Below are positions 17,168-25,920 of a stretch of DNA of 64,000 nt, piece by piece. Numbering within the stretch: the stretch's first letter is position 1; each line of letters starts with the position of its first letter. The stretch is taken from NCBI GenBank assembly GCA_965215165.1, contig CBDCCX010000006.1, forward strand, positions 1,984,001-2,048,000, read 5' to 3'. This DNA comes from JANQRZ01 sp965215165. Its GTDB lineage: Bacteria > Bacteroidota > Rhodothermia > Rhodothermales > JANQRZ01. The notes under the pieces were generated by a model that was given only the letters and a program-made list of their open reading frames with translations, had not been told where the DNA came from and searched no databases. The translations under genes and the position numbers were made by a program.

Positions 17168-19030
17168 ATGCGCCTCCCGCCCCCCGCGACGGCACGTCGC
17201 CACCTGGTTTTCGCTTTCCTGCTCGTCCTGCCGGCCGTTGCCTCGGCGCAGACCGACTCGGTGCTCTCGCTGGAAGAGCAGCAGGCGCTGGCGTCAGAGC
17301 AGGCGCGGCTCCAAGCTACGAGCCGCATCTTAGCCACTGGCGGCGTTCCCCTGGAAGGCTCCATCGACCCGGACGCCTACGTCGTCGGCCCCGGCGACGT
17401 GTTCAGCGTGTCGATCGGCGGTGCCCTGCCGCTTCAGCTCACGCCGGTGGTGACGGCCGATGGGACGCTCGTCTTGCCGGAGACAGGCAGCTTCGCCGTG
17501 GCGGGGCTGACCCTCGCCGCCGCGCGCGCCCTGGTCGAGAACGGGCTTCGGCGCGCCTACCGCAACGTAAACACGAACGTCGCGCTGGCTCAGCCGCGCC
17601 AGTTCTACGTGCACGTCTCCGGCGAGGTCGAGCGGCCCGGCCGCCATGTGGCGGTGCCCGTGGCACGGGTCGAGGACGCCCTCGCCGCCGCGATGGGGGG
17701 CGGCAGCCCGCTCCAGGCCTTCGAGGACCGGCGGCGTACGCTGCCGAGCTGGGCCAGCCTCCCCGCGCTACGCAGCGTCGAGGTCCAGCGCGGCGGCGAG
17801 CGCTTGGTCGTCGACCTGATGCGCTACTACGCCACCGGCGACACCGATTTCAACCCCTACCTTCAGGACGGCGACCGCCTCTATGTGCCCGCGTTCCAGA
17901 GCAACGGCCAGGCCGTGTTCGTAGAGCGAGAGCGCGGCGGCATCGACCGCGGGGAGGCCGGCAATCTGGGCGCGGCCGGCTCCCCAGGCGCAGCCCGCCC
18001 CTCGAGTCCCCAAGCCTTCGACTACCGCCCCGACGACACGGTGGCGACGCTCCTGCTCGTGGCCGGTGGCCCCGAGCTGCTCGCCCAGACCGACTCGGTC
18101 CGCCTCCTGCGTACCCGCAGCGACGGGACGCTGGACGTGGTGCGCCTCGACGTGCGCGCCCTCCGTGACGGGCGCGCGCCGGCCGTTCCGCTTCAACCTC
18201 GCGACCGGCTCCTGCTGCCTAGCGCGTCGGCGCGGGCCGGCGCAGTCGAGGCGGCCGGCTTCGTGCGCTACCCCGGCACCTACCCGGTCGTCGTCGGCGA
18301 GACCACGCTGCGCGATCTCGTCGGCGCGGCCGGCGGCATCCGCCCCGACGGCTTGCTGCGCGCGGCCTACCTGGAGCGCCGCGAGCAGGCCGAGCCCGCC
18401 GACGGCCAGGCCTTCGATGCCCTCGCCGACCCCCAGCTCCGCGCCGCCCGGTTCGAGCAGGAGGTCGCCGAGCAGGCCCGCCTCAGCGACCTTTCCTTCG
18501 TGAGCCGGCAGTACCTCACGCGCACGCTGATCGAGTACCAGCGCGTCTCGCTCACGCCCGGAAGTGACCCGGCCTCGATCCCGGCAGTCCCGCTCCGCGA
18601 CGGCGACCGCTTCGTCGTTCCCCGCGATCCGGGCGGCGTCTTGGTCGTCGGGCAGGTGCTCAACCCCGGCTACGTGCCGTTCCGGCCCGGCGCTGGGGCG
18701 GAGCACTACGTCGAGCAGGCGGGCGGGCGCGGACCGGCTGCCGCCGAGACCTATCTCCGCGAGGCCGGCAGCGGCGCGCTCTTGCCGCCGGGCCGCGTCC
18801 CCATTCAGTCCGGCGACGCGCTCTTCGTCGACCGCATACCGATCGCCGACACCGAGTCGTTGCAAGCCCTGGCCCTCCAGGAGCGGCAGTTCGAGTTTCA
18901 GCAGCAGCGAGAGAGCGCCGACCGCCGGTTCCGGTACGTCCAGACGGGCCTGGCCGTTCTGGGCACGGCGCTGAGCGTCGTCACAACGTACCTGCTGATC
19001 ACCAATCCGCCCAACGACAGCTCAAACTAG
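17168..19030 (+). CDS. Wza-like polysaccharide export protein with SLBB domains
   Basis: A 620-residue exported protein. The signal peptide (residues ~1-27, VASAQ) has no lipobox, unlike Wza of E. coli. Residues ~50-135 match the Poly_export domain (DAYVVGPGDVFSVSIGGALPL). Several SLBB-like units follow (HVSGEVERPGRHVAVP at ~150; EAAGFVRYPGTYPVV at ~360; VVGQVLNPGYVPFRPG at ~495). The last ~30 residues contain a strongly hydrophobic helix (TGLAVLGTALSVVTTYLLIT), which could span the outer or inner membrane. First gene of an operon with Wzz, Wzy and Wzx types; it should form the export channel for the polymer. Confidence 0.88.
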   Translation: MRLPPPATARRHLVFAFLLVLPAVASAQTDSVLSLEEQQALASEQARLQATSRILATGGVPLEGSIDPDAYVVGPGDVFSVSIGGALPLQLTPVVTADGTLVLPETGSFAVAGLTLAAARALVENGLRRAYRNVNTNVALAQPRQFYVHVSGEVERPGRHVAVPVARVEDALAAAMGGGSPLQAFEDRRRTLPSWASLPALRSVEVQRGGERLVVDLMRYYATGDTDFNPYLQDGDRLYVPAFQSNGQAVFVERERGGIDRGEAGNLGAAGSPGAARPSSPQAFDYRPDDTVATLLLVAGGPELLAQTDSVRLLRTRSDGTLDVVRLDVRALRDGRAPAVPLQPRDRLLLPSASARAGAVEAAGFVRYPGTYPVVVGETTLRDLVGAAGGIRPDGLLRAAYLERREQAEPADGQAFDALADPQLRAARFEQEVAEQARLSDLSFVSRQYLTRTLIEYQRVSLTPGSDPASIPAVPLRDGDRFVVPRDPGGVLVVGQVLNPGYVPFRPGAGAEHYVEQAGGRGPAAAETYLREAGSGALLPPGRVPIQSGDALFVDRIPIADTESLQALALQERQFEFQQQRESADRRFRYVQTGLAVLGTALSVVTTYLLITNPPNDSSN

Positions 19031-19078
19031 GCCCTCGCGGAGAAGAACCTCGGCTCTATCCACGTATCTCGCTTTAGC

Positions 19079-20314
19079 ATGACGATCAAGACGGAAGAGA
19101 CGGTGCGGGGAGACGGCCTCGCCTTCGGCGATGAGCTGAGCGACGCTGAGCGCCGGGAGCGCACGTCGCACGCGCTGTGGAGCACCGCCGGTACACTCTG
19201 GCAGCGACGACGCCTCATCCTGGGCATCACGACTGCTGCGGCCATCGCCTCGGTCGTGATCGCCCTGCTGCTGCCGAAGTGGTACGCCGCCGAGGCGCGG
19301 GTGCTGCGCTCCGAGGGCGGCATGTCGCTCACGGGGGTGCTGAGCCAAGCCACCGGCGGCCTGAGCAGCCTCCTCGGCGGCGGCGGCGGGGACTACATCC
19401 GCTACATGGCGATCCTGACGAGCCGCACCATGATGGAGGCCGTCGTCGACGAGTTCGACCTGGCCGAGGTCTACGGGATCGAGGCCGAGGACGGACAGGA
19501 TCCCACGGGCCTGGCCGTGGAGATGCTCGCCGCGAACGTCGGCTTCGACGTCGACGTCAAGTTCGACTACCTCGGCGTGCTCGCCTACGACCAGGACCCC
19601 GAGCGGGCCGCGGCGATGGCGAACTTTATGGTGGCCGAGCTGAACGAGGCCAACGCCCGGCTCTCGTCGCAGAGCGCGCGCGAGTCCCGCCTCTTCATCG
19701 AAGAGCGCCTGCGCCAGGCCGAGGCCGACCTCGACTCGGTGCGCGCCGACCTCCAGGCGTTCCAGGAGGAGAACGGCGTGGTCGAGCTGGAGTCCCAGGC
19801 GCAGGCCTTCATGACCGCGATGGCCGCCTCGAAGACGCGCGTGGCCGAGGCCGAGGTGCGCTACCAGACGCTGGCCCAGCAGTACGGCCCCGACAACGCC
19901 CGGGTGCAGGCGGCCCGCGCCGCGGCGCAGGCGGCCCGCCGCCAGGTCAGCGGCGCGCTCGGCGGGCGGGATGAGCTCCTCCCCATCGCGCTCCAGGACC
20001 TCCCGGCCACGACCCGGCGCTACGCCGAGCTGATGCAGAACCAGCTCATCCAGGCGCAGATCATCCAGAGCATCTACCCGCTCTACGAGCAGGCGCTGTT
20101 CCAGGAGCGCAGCGAGGCGTCGGCGGTGCAGGTCGTGGACGCGGCGGTCCCGCCCCGGATGGCGGCGCGGCCTTCGCGCCGGATGATCGTGATCGGGACC
20201 GTGATGAGCGCCTTCCTGCTGGCGTGCGTGTTTGTGCTCGCCCACGGCTGGCTGAAGCGGAACCGGACGCACCTCGCCCGCCGCCTGCACGAGGCGAGCC
20301 ACCAAGCGGTCTGA
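19079..20314 (+). CDS. Wzz-type polysaccharide chain-length determinant / co-polymerase
   Basis: A 411-residue inner-membrane protein with the Wzz layout. Helix 1 is at about residues 43-63 (RLILGITTAAAIASVVIALLL). A long, mostly helical periplasmic part follows with predicted coiled coil (~195-270). A Pro-containing segment and helix 2 (~368-390, MIVIGTVMSAFLLACVFVLA) end the protein. There is no C-terminal tyrosine-kinase domain and no separate kinase gene nearby. A glycine stretch (LLGGGGG near residue 100) lies in the first periplasmic part. It would set polymer length together with the Wzy-like protein, whose gene starts 4 bases downstream. Confidence 0.88.
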   Translation: MTIKTEETVRGDGLAFGDELSDAERRERTSHALWSTAGTLWQRRRLILGITTAAAIASVVIALLLPKWYAAEARVLRSEGGMSLTGVLSQATGGLSSLLGGGGGDYIRYMAILTSRTMMEAVVDEFDLAEVYGIEAEDGQDPTGLAVEMLAANVGFDVDVKFDYLGVLAYDQDPERAAAMANFMVAELNEANARLSSQSARESRLFIEERLRQAEADLDSVRADLQAFQEENGVVELESQAQAFMTAMAASKTRVAEAEVRYQTLAQQYGPDNARVQAARAAAQAARRQVSGALGGRDELLPIALQDLPATTRRYAELMQNQLIQAQIIQSIYPLYEQALFQERSEASAVQVVDAAVPPRMAARPSRRMIVIGTVMSAFLLACVFVLAHGWLKRNRTHLARRLHEASHQAV

Positions 20315-20318
20315 CCCG

Positions 20319-21764
20319 GTGGCCGACGAACGCCTCTCCCTGACCGATACCGCGCCCCCTGCTTCTTTCCAAGAGGCGGTGTGGCGCTGGGGCCAGCGCG
20401 CGCTGTGGGCTGGGCTGGCCGGTGGCCTCGCGCTCGCGCTCGGGCTGGCGTGGGCGGCACCGGGGCTAGCCCCCTTTCTGCCCCTGCTCATCGTGGGCAT
20501 CGGCGTGGGTGCCGCGCTCGTCCGCCGCCCGCTCGCCAACCTCGGCGTCGTCCTCGGCGGCTTCGCCCTGGCGGTCAACTCCGACCCTGGGTTGCAGGTG
20601 ACCGAGGTGATCTACGGGCTGTACCTCTACGGCTACCTGCTCTTGTGGTACGCCGTGCGCCTGCTGCGGCGGGAGCGGATGGTGCGGAGCATGACGGACC
20701 GAGTGGCGGCTCTGTTCATCTTCGGCTTCGGCGCGCTGGGAACGGTCACCGGCGTCCTGTTCGGGGCGGACCCGACCCTGCTCCGCAGCGACCTGACGAG
20801 CTTCTTCATCCTGGCGCTCTACTTTCCCGTCAAAGAGGCGTGCCGCCGGGACCGGCGCGGCCCCGACGTCATCGTCTTTGCGCTCATCGGGCTGGGCGTG
20901 TTCCTGGGCATCCAGAACCTGCTCACCTTTCGCTCGATCCTCTCCTCCGCCTCGCAGCTCTGGCAAGTGGTCGACGCGCGCTTCGGGACGACCGAAGCCC
21001 TCATCCTGGTAGCCGCGTTCGGAGCGCTCTTCCTCCTCCTCGACGCCGAGCGCTGGCGCGACCGGGTGCTCACGGGGGGGCTGTTCCTTTTTCTGCTGGC
21101 GTCCCTCGTCCTGACCAAGGGCCGGACGTTCTGGTTGGTCTTCTTCTTCGGGGTCGGCCTTTCGTTCCTCTTCCTGCGCGGCCCTCAGCGCGCGCGCCTG
21201 CTCTTCCTCATCACGGCGGGATCGGCAGCGCTCCTCTTCCTTGCCGTGACCTTCTTCGGCCAGCTCGCCGACCTCGTCTTCAGCGGCACCCTGAACCGGC
21301 TGGCCTCGCTCGAGGGGGCCGCCTCGGGCGACATCTCGCTGATCGGTCGGTTCGTGGAGTGGGAGGCGCTCTGGGAGTACATCAAGCAGAATCCCATCCT
21401 CGGCTACGGGTTCGGCAAGACCTACCAGTTCTTCAACGTGATCGTGATGGGGACCATCAACCGCGTCGACTCGCACAACGGCTACCTCGGCGCGTGGTTC
21501 AAGCTCGGGATCTTCGGGCTGGGCACGTTGCTGCTCTTCTGGGTGCGAGGGCTCTACGATGCGTTCCGGGTGCATCGGGACGCGCTTTTCTCCACGCACC
21601 ACCGGACCTATGCCCTGTTCGCGCTGGTCTCGCTGGCGGCCCTAGCCCTGGCGGCTAACCTGTCCGTTTTCTTCGTCTACATGAACCAGCTCTTTCTCTT
21701 CGCCGCCCTGACTGGGCTGGCGAGCGGGCTGCGGCAGCGGAGCCCGGCCCCGCCGGTCTCGTGA
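20319..21764 (+). CDS. O-antigen ligase/polymerase family membrane protein (Wzy/WaaL type)
   Basis: A 481-residue protein with about 12 hydrophobic helices and the Wzy_C pattern: a large loop near residues 325-385 containing LIGRFVEWEALWEYIKQNPI, GYGFGKT and DSHNGYLGAWFKLGIFG. The HNxxL motif is typical of O-antigen ligases and polymerases. In this operon a polymerase that joins repeat units in the periplasm is the more likely role. The start is GTG at 20319, just after the Wzz stop, and the stop overlaps the next start (GTGA). Wzy and WaaL cannot be separated by sequence alone. Confidence 0.87.
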   Translation: MADERLSLTDTAPPASFQEAVWRWGQRALWAGLAGGLALALGLAWAAPGLAPFLPLLIVGIGVGAALVRRPLANLGVVLGGFALAVNSDPGLQVTEVIYGLYLYGYLLLWYAVRLLRRERMVRSMTDRVAALFIFGFGALGTVTGVLFGADPTLLRSDLTSFFILALYFPVKEACRRDRRGPDVIVFALIGLGVFLGIQNLLTFRSILSSASQLWQVVDARFGTTEALILVAAFGALFLLLDAERWRDRVLTGGLFLFLLASLVLTKGRTFWLVFFFGVGLSFLFLRGPQRARLLFLITAGSAALLFLAVTFFGQLADLVFSGTLNRLASLEGAASGDISLIGRFVEWEALWEYIKQNPILGYGFGKTYQFFNVIVMGTINRVDSHNGYLGAWFKLGIFGLGTLLLFWVRGLYDAFRVHRDALFSTHHRTYALFALVSLAALALAANLSVFFVYMNQLFLFAALTGLASGLRQRSPAPPVS

Positions 21765-23176
21765 CGGCGGGGGCGCAGGTCCTCAAGAACGCGGGTGCCC
21801 TGACCTTGGCCCGCGGCGTGACGGCCGTCCTGGCCCTCATCACGACGGTCTACCTGGCGCACGTGCTGGGGCCGGACCGGTACGGCATCCTGAGCTGGGG
21901 GCTGGCCTTGCTGACCTACTTCAGCTTCACTGCCGATTTGGGGATGGGCATCTACGGCACGCGGGAGGTCGCGCGCGACACCGAGCAGGTGCCTGCCCTG
22001 GTGGGGCACGTGCTCCTGATCCGGAGCGGTACGGTCCTCGTCGTCTTCGGGCTGTATGCGGCTATCGTCGGGGTGCTGCCCAAGCCACCGCTCTTCAAGC
22101 TCGTCGTGCTGGTGCAGGGGCTGACGCTGTTCGCCTACCTCATCGGGATCGGCTGGGTGTACCACGGGCTCCAGCGCCTGGGCGTGGTCGCGCTGCGCAA
22201 CGTCGTGGCGTCGGTGGTGACGCTGGCCGGCGTGTTCCTGCTGGTGCAGTCGCCGGGCGACGTGGTGTGGGCCGCCGCCGTGTCCGTCGCGGCCGTGGCG
22301 CTGCCGAACGTGTGGCTGCTGGCGACCTACGTGCGCGAGTTCGGCCGGCCCCGGTTCCGGATCGACTGGCCGGCGTGGCGGACGATCCTCGGGCCGTCGC
22401 TCCCGATCGCGGCCTCGCTGTTTCTGATCACGATCAACACCAACATGGACCAGCTCATGCTGGGCGTGCTGCGGACGGACCAGGAGGTGGGCTGGTACGC
22501 CGCCGCCTACCGCCTGCTGACGGCGGCGCTGATCCCGTCGCAGATCGCGTTTCAGGCGTTCCTGCCAGCCCTGTCGAGCGCCCTGGGCACGCCGGACGAG
22601 ATGCGCGGCCGGGGGCGCTCCTACGCGCTGAGCATGTTCGCGCTCGGCTTCCCGATCGCCACCGGCGGCGCGCTCGTCGCCCCGGACCTGGTGCGGCTGC
22701 TCTTCGGGGCGGCCTACGCGCCGGCTGGGCTTCCGCTCGTGATCCTGTTCGGCGCGGCGGCCGTGATGTACGCCAACGTGACGCTCGGCGGGGCGCTCAT
22801 CGCCTGGGACCAGCAGCGCGTCCACACCGGGGCCCTCGCCGTGGGCGCGCTGTGCAACGTGGCGCTCAACGTCGCCCTGATCCCGGCCTTGGGGATTCGC
22901 GGGGCGGCGCTCGCCACGCTCGCCAGCGAGGTCGTCGTGTTGGTCGCCCTCGGCGTGCTCTACTACCGCTTCACCGGCCAGGTCTACCTCCGCCCAGCGC
23001 TGCGGGCGTTGCTGATCGCGGCGGTCGGCGTCGCGCTGCCCATCGTGCTGGCACAGGCGGCCGGGTGGCCGGTCCTGGCGGTCGTGGCGCTCAGTGCCGT
23101 AACATACGCGGGGTCGCTCGTCCTCTTCCGCGCCGTCGATCCGGCCCTCCTCCAGAAGCTCCGACGGCGTAGCTGA
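21761..23176 (+). CDS. Wzx-type polysaccharide flippase
   Basis: A 471-residue member of the polysaccharide-transport (MOP) family with 12-14 helices. It would move lipid-linked repeat units across the inner membrane. The N-terminus (VLKNAGALTLARGV, then LGPDRYGILSWGLALLTYF) is typical of Wzx/RfbX proteins. The mid-protein FLITINTNMDQLMLGVL matches the second repeat of the fold. The start is GTG at 21761, overlapping the previous stop by four bases, so translation is probably coupled with the Wzy gene. Confidence 0.9.
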   Translation: MTAGAQVLKNAGALTLARGVTAVLALITTVYLAHVLGPDRYGILSWGLALLTYFSFTADLGMGIYGTREVARDTEQVPALVGHVLLIRSGTVLVVFGLYAAIVGVLPKPPLFKLVVLVQGLTLFAYLIGIGWVYHGLQRLGVVALRNVVASVVTLAGVFLLVQSPGDVVWAAAVSVAAVALPNVWLLATYVREFGRPRFRIDWPAWRTILGPSLPIAASLFLITINTNMDQLMLGVLRTDQEVGWYAAAYRLLTAALIPSQIAFQAFLPALSSALGTPDEMRGRGRSYALSMFALGFPIATGGALVAPDLVRLLFGAAYAPAGLPLVILFGAAAVMYANVTLGGALIAWDQQRVHTGALAVGALCNVALNVALIPALGIRGAALATLASEVVVLVALGVLYYRFTGQVYLRPALRALLIAAVGVALPIVLAQAAGWPVLAVVALSAVTYAGSLVLFRAVDPALLQKLRRRS

Positions 23177-23214
23177 CCGGCCCCCCTTCGCTCTTCAGAG
23201 AAAGCCCAACCCCT

Positions 23215-24129
23215 GTGATCCCAGGAACGAAACAGCTCCGCACCGCCGCCCTCGAGGCCCGCGAGATCGTACGGTTTCTGCGCCGGCCGGCGCTCGGCCT
23301 GTCGAAGCCCGAGGTGCTGGCGGCCCGCGCCAAGCTCGACGCGCTCGCCGTGCAGGCCACCGCCCAACGCCGGGACCTCACCGAGCCGGTCGAGCTGCTC
23401 GGCTACACGATGCACTACGCCCACTTCGGCCTGTTCCGGTTTCTGTTCGAGGAGGTCTTTCTGCACGAGGACTATTTCTTCGAGACCGGCGCGGCGGCTC
23501 CGTTCATCATCGACGCCGGGAGCAACATCGGGATGAGCACGCTCTACTTCAAGAAGCTCTACCCGGCGGCGCGCATCGTCGGGTTCGAGGCGCTGCCGCC
23601 GACCTTCGACATCCTGCGGCGCAACGTGGAGGGCAACGGGCTGCGCGACGTGACGATCCACAACCGCGCCCTGGCCGCCGAGCCCGGCACCTCGACCATC
23701 CACTATGACCCGGCGCGGGCCGGCAGCCTGACCGCGAGCACCGTCGGTCAGGACGCCGGCAGCCTCTCTTGCGACGTCCCGAACGCACTCCTCTCCGAGT
23801 TCGTCGACGCGCCGGTGGACCTGCTCAAGCTCGACGTGGAGGGGGCCGAGGACGCCGTGCTGCGCGACCTGGCGTCGAGCGGGAAGCTGCCGCTCATCCG
23901 GGCGATGATCTTCGAGTACCACCACCACCTGTCGGATTTCCAGGAGCAGGTCCCGTCGGGCGAGGACACGCTCTCCCAGACGCTGGGCTTGCTCGAAGAG
24001 GCCGGCTTCGGCTATCTCATCGACGCCTCGTACAAGCGGCCGGCCCGGCCTGGCAGCTCGCAGAACTTCCTCGTCTTCGCCTACGCGAAGAAGGACTACC
24101 CGAACCTGGCGGCGCACGCTCCGGCCTAG
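23215..24129 (+). CDS. FkbM-family methyltransferase (first of three in the locus)
   Basis: A 304-residue SAM-dependent methyltransferase of the FkbM family. The SAM-binding region is at about residues 97-120 (FIIDAGSNIGMSTLYF), then RIVGFEALPPTFDIL. The conserved acidic motif LLKLDVEGAEDAVL (residues ~203-216) and LIRAMIFEYHHH complete the fold. Such enzymes usually methylate sugar hydroxyls in surface glycans. The GTG at 23215 is the only reasonable start near the N-terminal helix. The gene lies 38 bases after the flippase gene and 38 before a glycosyltransferase, so it is likely part of the same transcript. Confidence 0.88.
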   Translation: MIPGTKQLRTAALEAREIVRFLRRPALGLSKPEVLAARAKLDALAVQATAQRRDLTEPVELLGYTMHYAHFGLFRFLFEEVFLHEDYFFETGAAAPFIIDAGSNIGMSTLYFKKLYPAARIVGFEALPPTFDILRRNVEGNGLRDVTIHNRALAAEPGTSTIHYDPARAGSLTASTVGQDAGSLSCDVPNALLSEFVDAPVDLLKLDVEGAEDAVLRDLASSGKLPLIRAMIFEYHHHLSDFQEQVPSGEDTLSQTLGLLEEAGFGYLIDASYKRPARPGSSQNFLVFAYAKKDYPNLAAHAPA

Positions 24130-24167
24130 CCGCCTTGGTGGTGCCCGTCCTGCCCGCTTCTCTCGCC

Positions 24168-25391
24168 GTGCCTCCTCCCCGCCTGCTCCTCTTCGACCCC
24201 AACAGCGGGGCGCACCACGCCGGCTACATCGCCCACGTGCTGGCGGCGTGGCGGTCGCTCGGGCTGCCCGGCCGCGTCACGGCAGCCGTCTCACCCCGGC
24301 TCTTCGACGACCACCCGCACCTCGGGGACTTAGCCTTCGACGACGGGCACGGTGCCGCCTCGTTCGTGGAGATGCCCGAGGCTCCGGCGCTGCGCGACCT
24401 CTCGCTGGTGCGGAAGGGCTGGGCCGAGCGCCACCTGCTCAAGCAATACGTCGAGTGGCTGCAGCCGGAGCGCGTCCTGCACCTGTTCATGGACCACGGC
24501 CAGCTCGCGCTCGCGACGGGGCTGCGCTTCTCGTATCCGGTCGAAGTCTCCGGCCTGTTCCTCCGCATCTCCCACCAGCGCCCCCGACCGGGCGAGACGG
24601 CGCGGCAACGCCTCACCCGGCTGCGCAAGCGATGGCTGCTCCAGGCCGCGCTGGGCAACCCCCACATGGGCGTCGTCTTTTCGGCCGACCCGACCGTCGC
24701 CCCGGCCGTCCGGGCGCTCAGCGAGAAGGCCCGAGCCGCGACGGTGCCTGACCCCGTGCCGCTCGTATCGAGCTACGGCGAGGCCGAGGCTGTGCGGGCG
24801 GCCTACGGCGTGGAGCCGGGCCGGACGCTGGCGCTCCTGTTCGGTGCCCTCGCCGAGCGCAAAGGCGTGCTTACGACGCTCGACGCGGTCCGGCTACTGC
24901 CCGACGACCTGGCCCGGCGTCTGTGCGTGCTCTTCGCCGGGCCGGTGCGGCCGGACCTGGAACGTCGGCTCGGCCCGGCGCTAGAGGCGGCGCGGCGCGC
25001 GCACCCGGTCCAGCTTGTGCTCCACGACGCCTTCCTCCAGGAGCCGGAGATCAACGCGCTCATGGGGGCGGCCGACCTGGCGCTCACGCCGTACCACGAC
25101 CACGCCCGGACGAGCTCAGTCCTCATCCGAGCCGCCGGTGCCCGGTGCCCCGTCATCAGCACTGACTTTGGGCTGATGGGCGAGCAGGTGCGCGAACATG
25201 CCCTCGGCGCGGACGTGGACGCGCAAGACCCAGCCGCCATCGCCGAGGCGCTAGCGTCGTTCCTGGCGGGCCAGTGGGCGCGGCCGTTCGATCCAGACCG
25301 TGCCCGTGCCTTTGCCGAGACGCAGTCGCCGGAGGCCTACGCCCGCACGATCTTCTGTCACCTCGGCCTTCTGCCAGCCGCGCTTGGCTGA
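24168..25391 (+). CDS. Glycosyltransferase, GT-B fold
   Basis: About 407 residues resembling family-4 (GT-B) glycosyltransferases. The N-terminus (RLLLFDPNSGAHHAGYIAHV) carries the acceptor-side pattern. The donor-side half has ALLFGALAERKGVLTTLDAV, LVLHDAFLQEPEINALMGAADLALTPY, SSVLIRAAGARCPVIST and LGADVDAQDPAAIAEAL, as in sugar-nucleotide transferases. Three in-frame GTG codons (24138, 24141, 24168) could start it; 24168 is chosen as closest to the first strand. Donor and acceptor sugars are unknown. Confidence 0.82.
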   Translation: MPPPRLLLFDPNSGAHHAGYIAHVLAAWRSLGLPGRVTAAVSPRLFDDHPHLGDLAFDDGHGAASFVEMPEAPALRDLSLVRKGWAERHLLKQYVEWLQPERVLHLFMDHGQLALATGLRFSYPVEVSGLFLRISHQRPRPGETARQRLTRLRKRWLLQAALGNPHMGVVFSADPTVAPAVRALSEKARAATVPDPVPLVSSYGEAEAVRAAYGVEPGRTLALLFGALAERKGVLTTLDAVRLLPDDLARRLCVLFAGPVRPDLERRLGPALEAARRAHPVQLVLHDAFLQEPEINALMGAADLALTPYHDHARTSSVLIRAAGARCPVISTDFGLMGEQVREHALGADVDAQDPAAIAEALASFLAGQWARPFDPDRARAFAETQSPEAYARTIFCHLGLLPAALG

Positions 25392-25413
25392 GACGACGGC
25401 CAGCATACCGGCT

Positions 25414-25421
25414 TATCTTCC
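25414..25421 (+). promoter_or_regulatory. Candidate -7 element before the HTTM-partner gene
   Basis: TATCTTCC in the context CGGCTTATCTTC, 25 bases before the ATG at 25447. The same 12-base context occurs before the glycosyltransferase gene at 28217. No -33 TTG at the usual spacing was found, so support is modest. Confidence 0.35.
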
Positions 25422-25446
25422 CCTCTCGGACTCTTGCTGCCACCCT

Positions 25447-25920
25447 ATGACTCTCCGCCAACGGCTCACGGCGACTAGGACCCTGGTGCTCGTCGGCATC
25501 GTGCTCAGCTACACGAGCTACGGGCTCTACAAGCTCGGCGGGCTGCCCGAGCTGTATCCGTTCTTCCACTGGCGGCTCTACTCGGCTCCGGTGGGAGCCG
25601 AGCTCGGCGGCACCTACCGCTTCTACACGCGCGGGGCACCGGGCGAGCCGTGGGAGCGCCTCCCGATCCGCGCCACCTCCGCGTACTCACCCAAGGACTA
25701 CGGGTGGCAGTTCGGCTCGCTCGTTTCGCGGACGCTGAGCGACTCGCTCGGGCGCACCGACGCCGCCGAGCGGCTGGCGATCTTCGCGCACCACGTGGCT
25801 CCCGACGCGGCCGAAGTGCGCGTCGTCGCCGAGACTCTTTACCCCCAGGCGCTCCTCCAGGGCGTCGCCGACTATGACACCACGACGGTTCTCCAGCTTC
25901 GACCGCGCGCTGCGCAGTAG
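25447..25920 (+). CDS. Small membrane-anchored protein, likely partner of the HTTM-like protein
   Basis: A 157-residue protein not assigned to a named family. The first ~30 residues form one membrane helix (TLVLVGIVLSYTSYGLYKLG). The remainder (LYPFFHWRLYSAPVG, YRFYTRGAPGEPWERLP, SLVSRTLSDSLGRTDAAERLA) is soluble and would face the periplasm if the helix is an anchor. No catalytic motif is evident. Its last 47 bases overlap the next gene, so the two are almost certainly made together. Because it is coupled to an HTTM-like protein inside a polysaccharide locus, a shared surface-modification role is plausible but unproven. Confidence 0.75.
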   Translation: MTLRQRLTATRTLVLVGIVLSYTSYGLYKLGGLPELYPFFHWRLYSAPVGAELGGTYRFYTRGAPGEPWERLPIRATSAYSPKDYGWQFGSLVSRTLSDSLGRTDAAERLAIFAHHVAPDAAEVRVVAETLYPQALLQGVADYDTTTVLQLRPRAAQ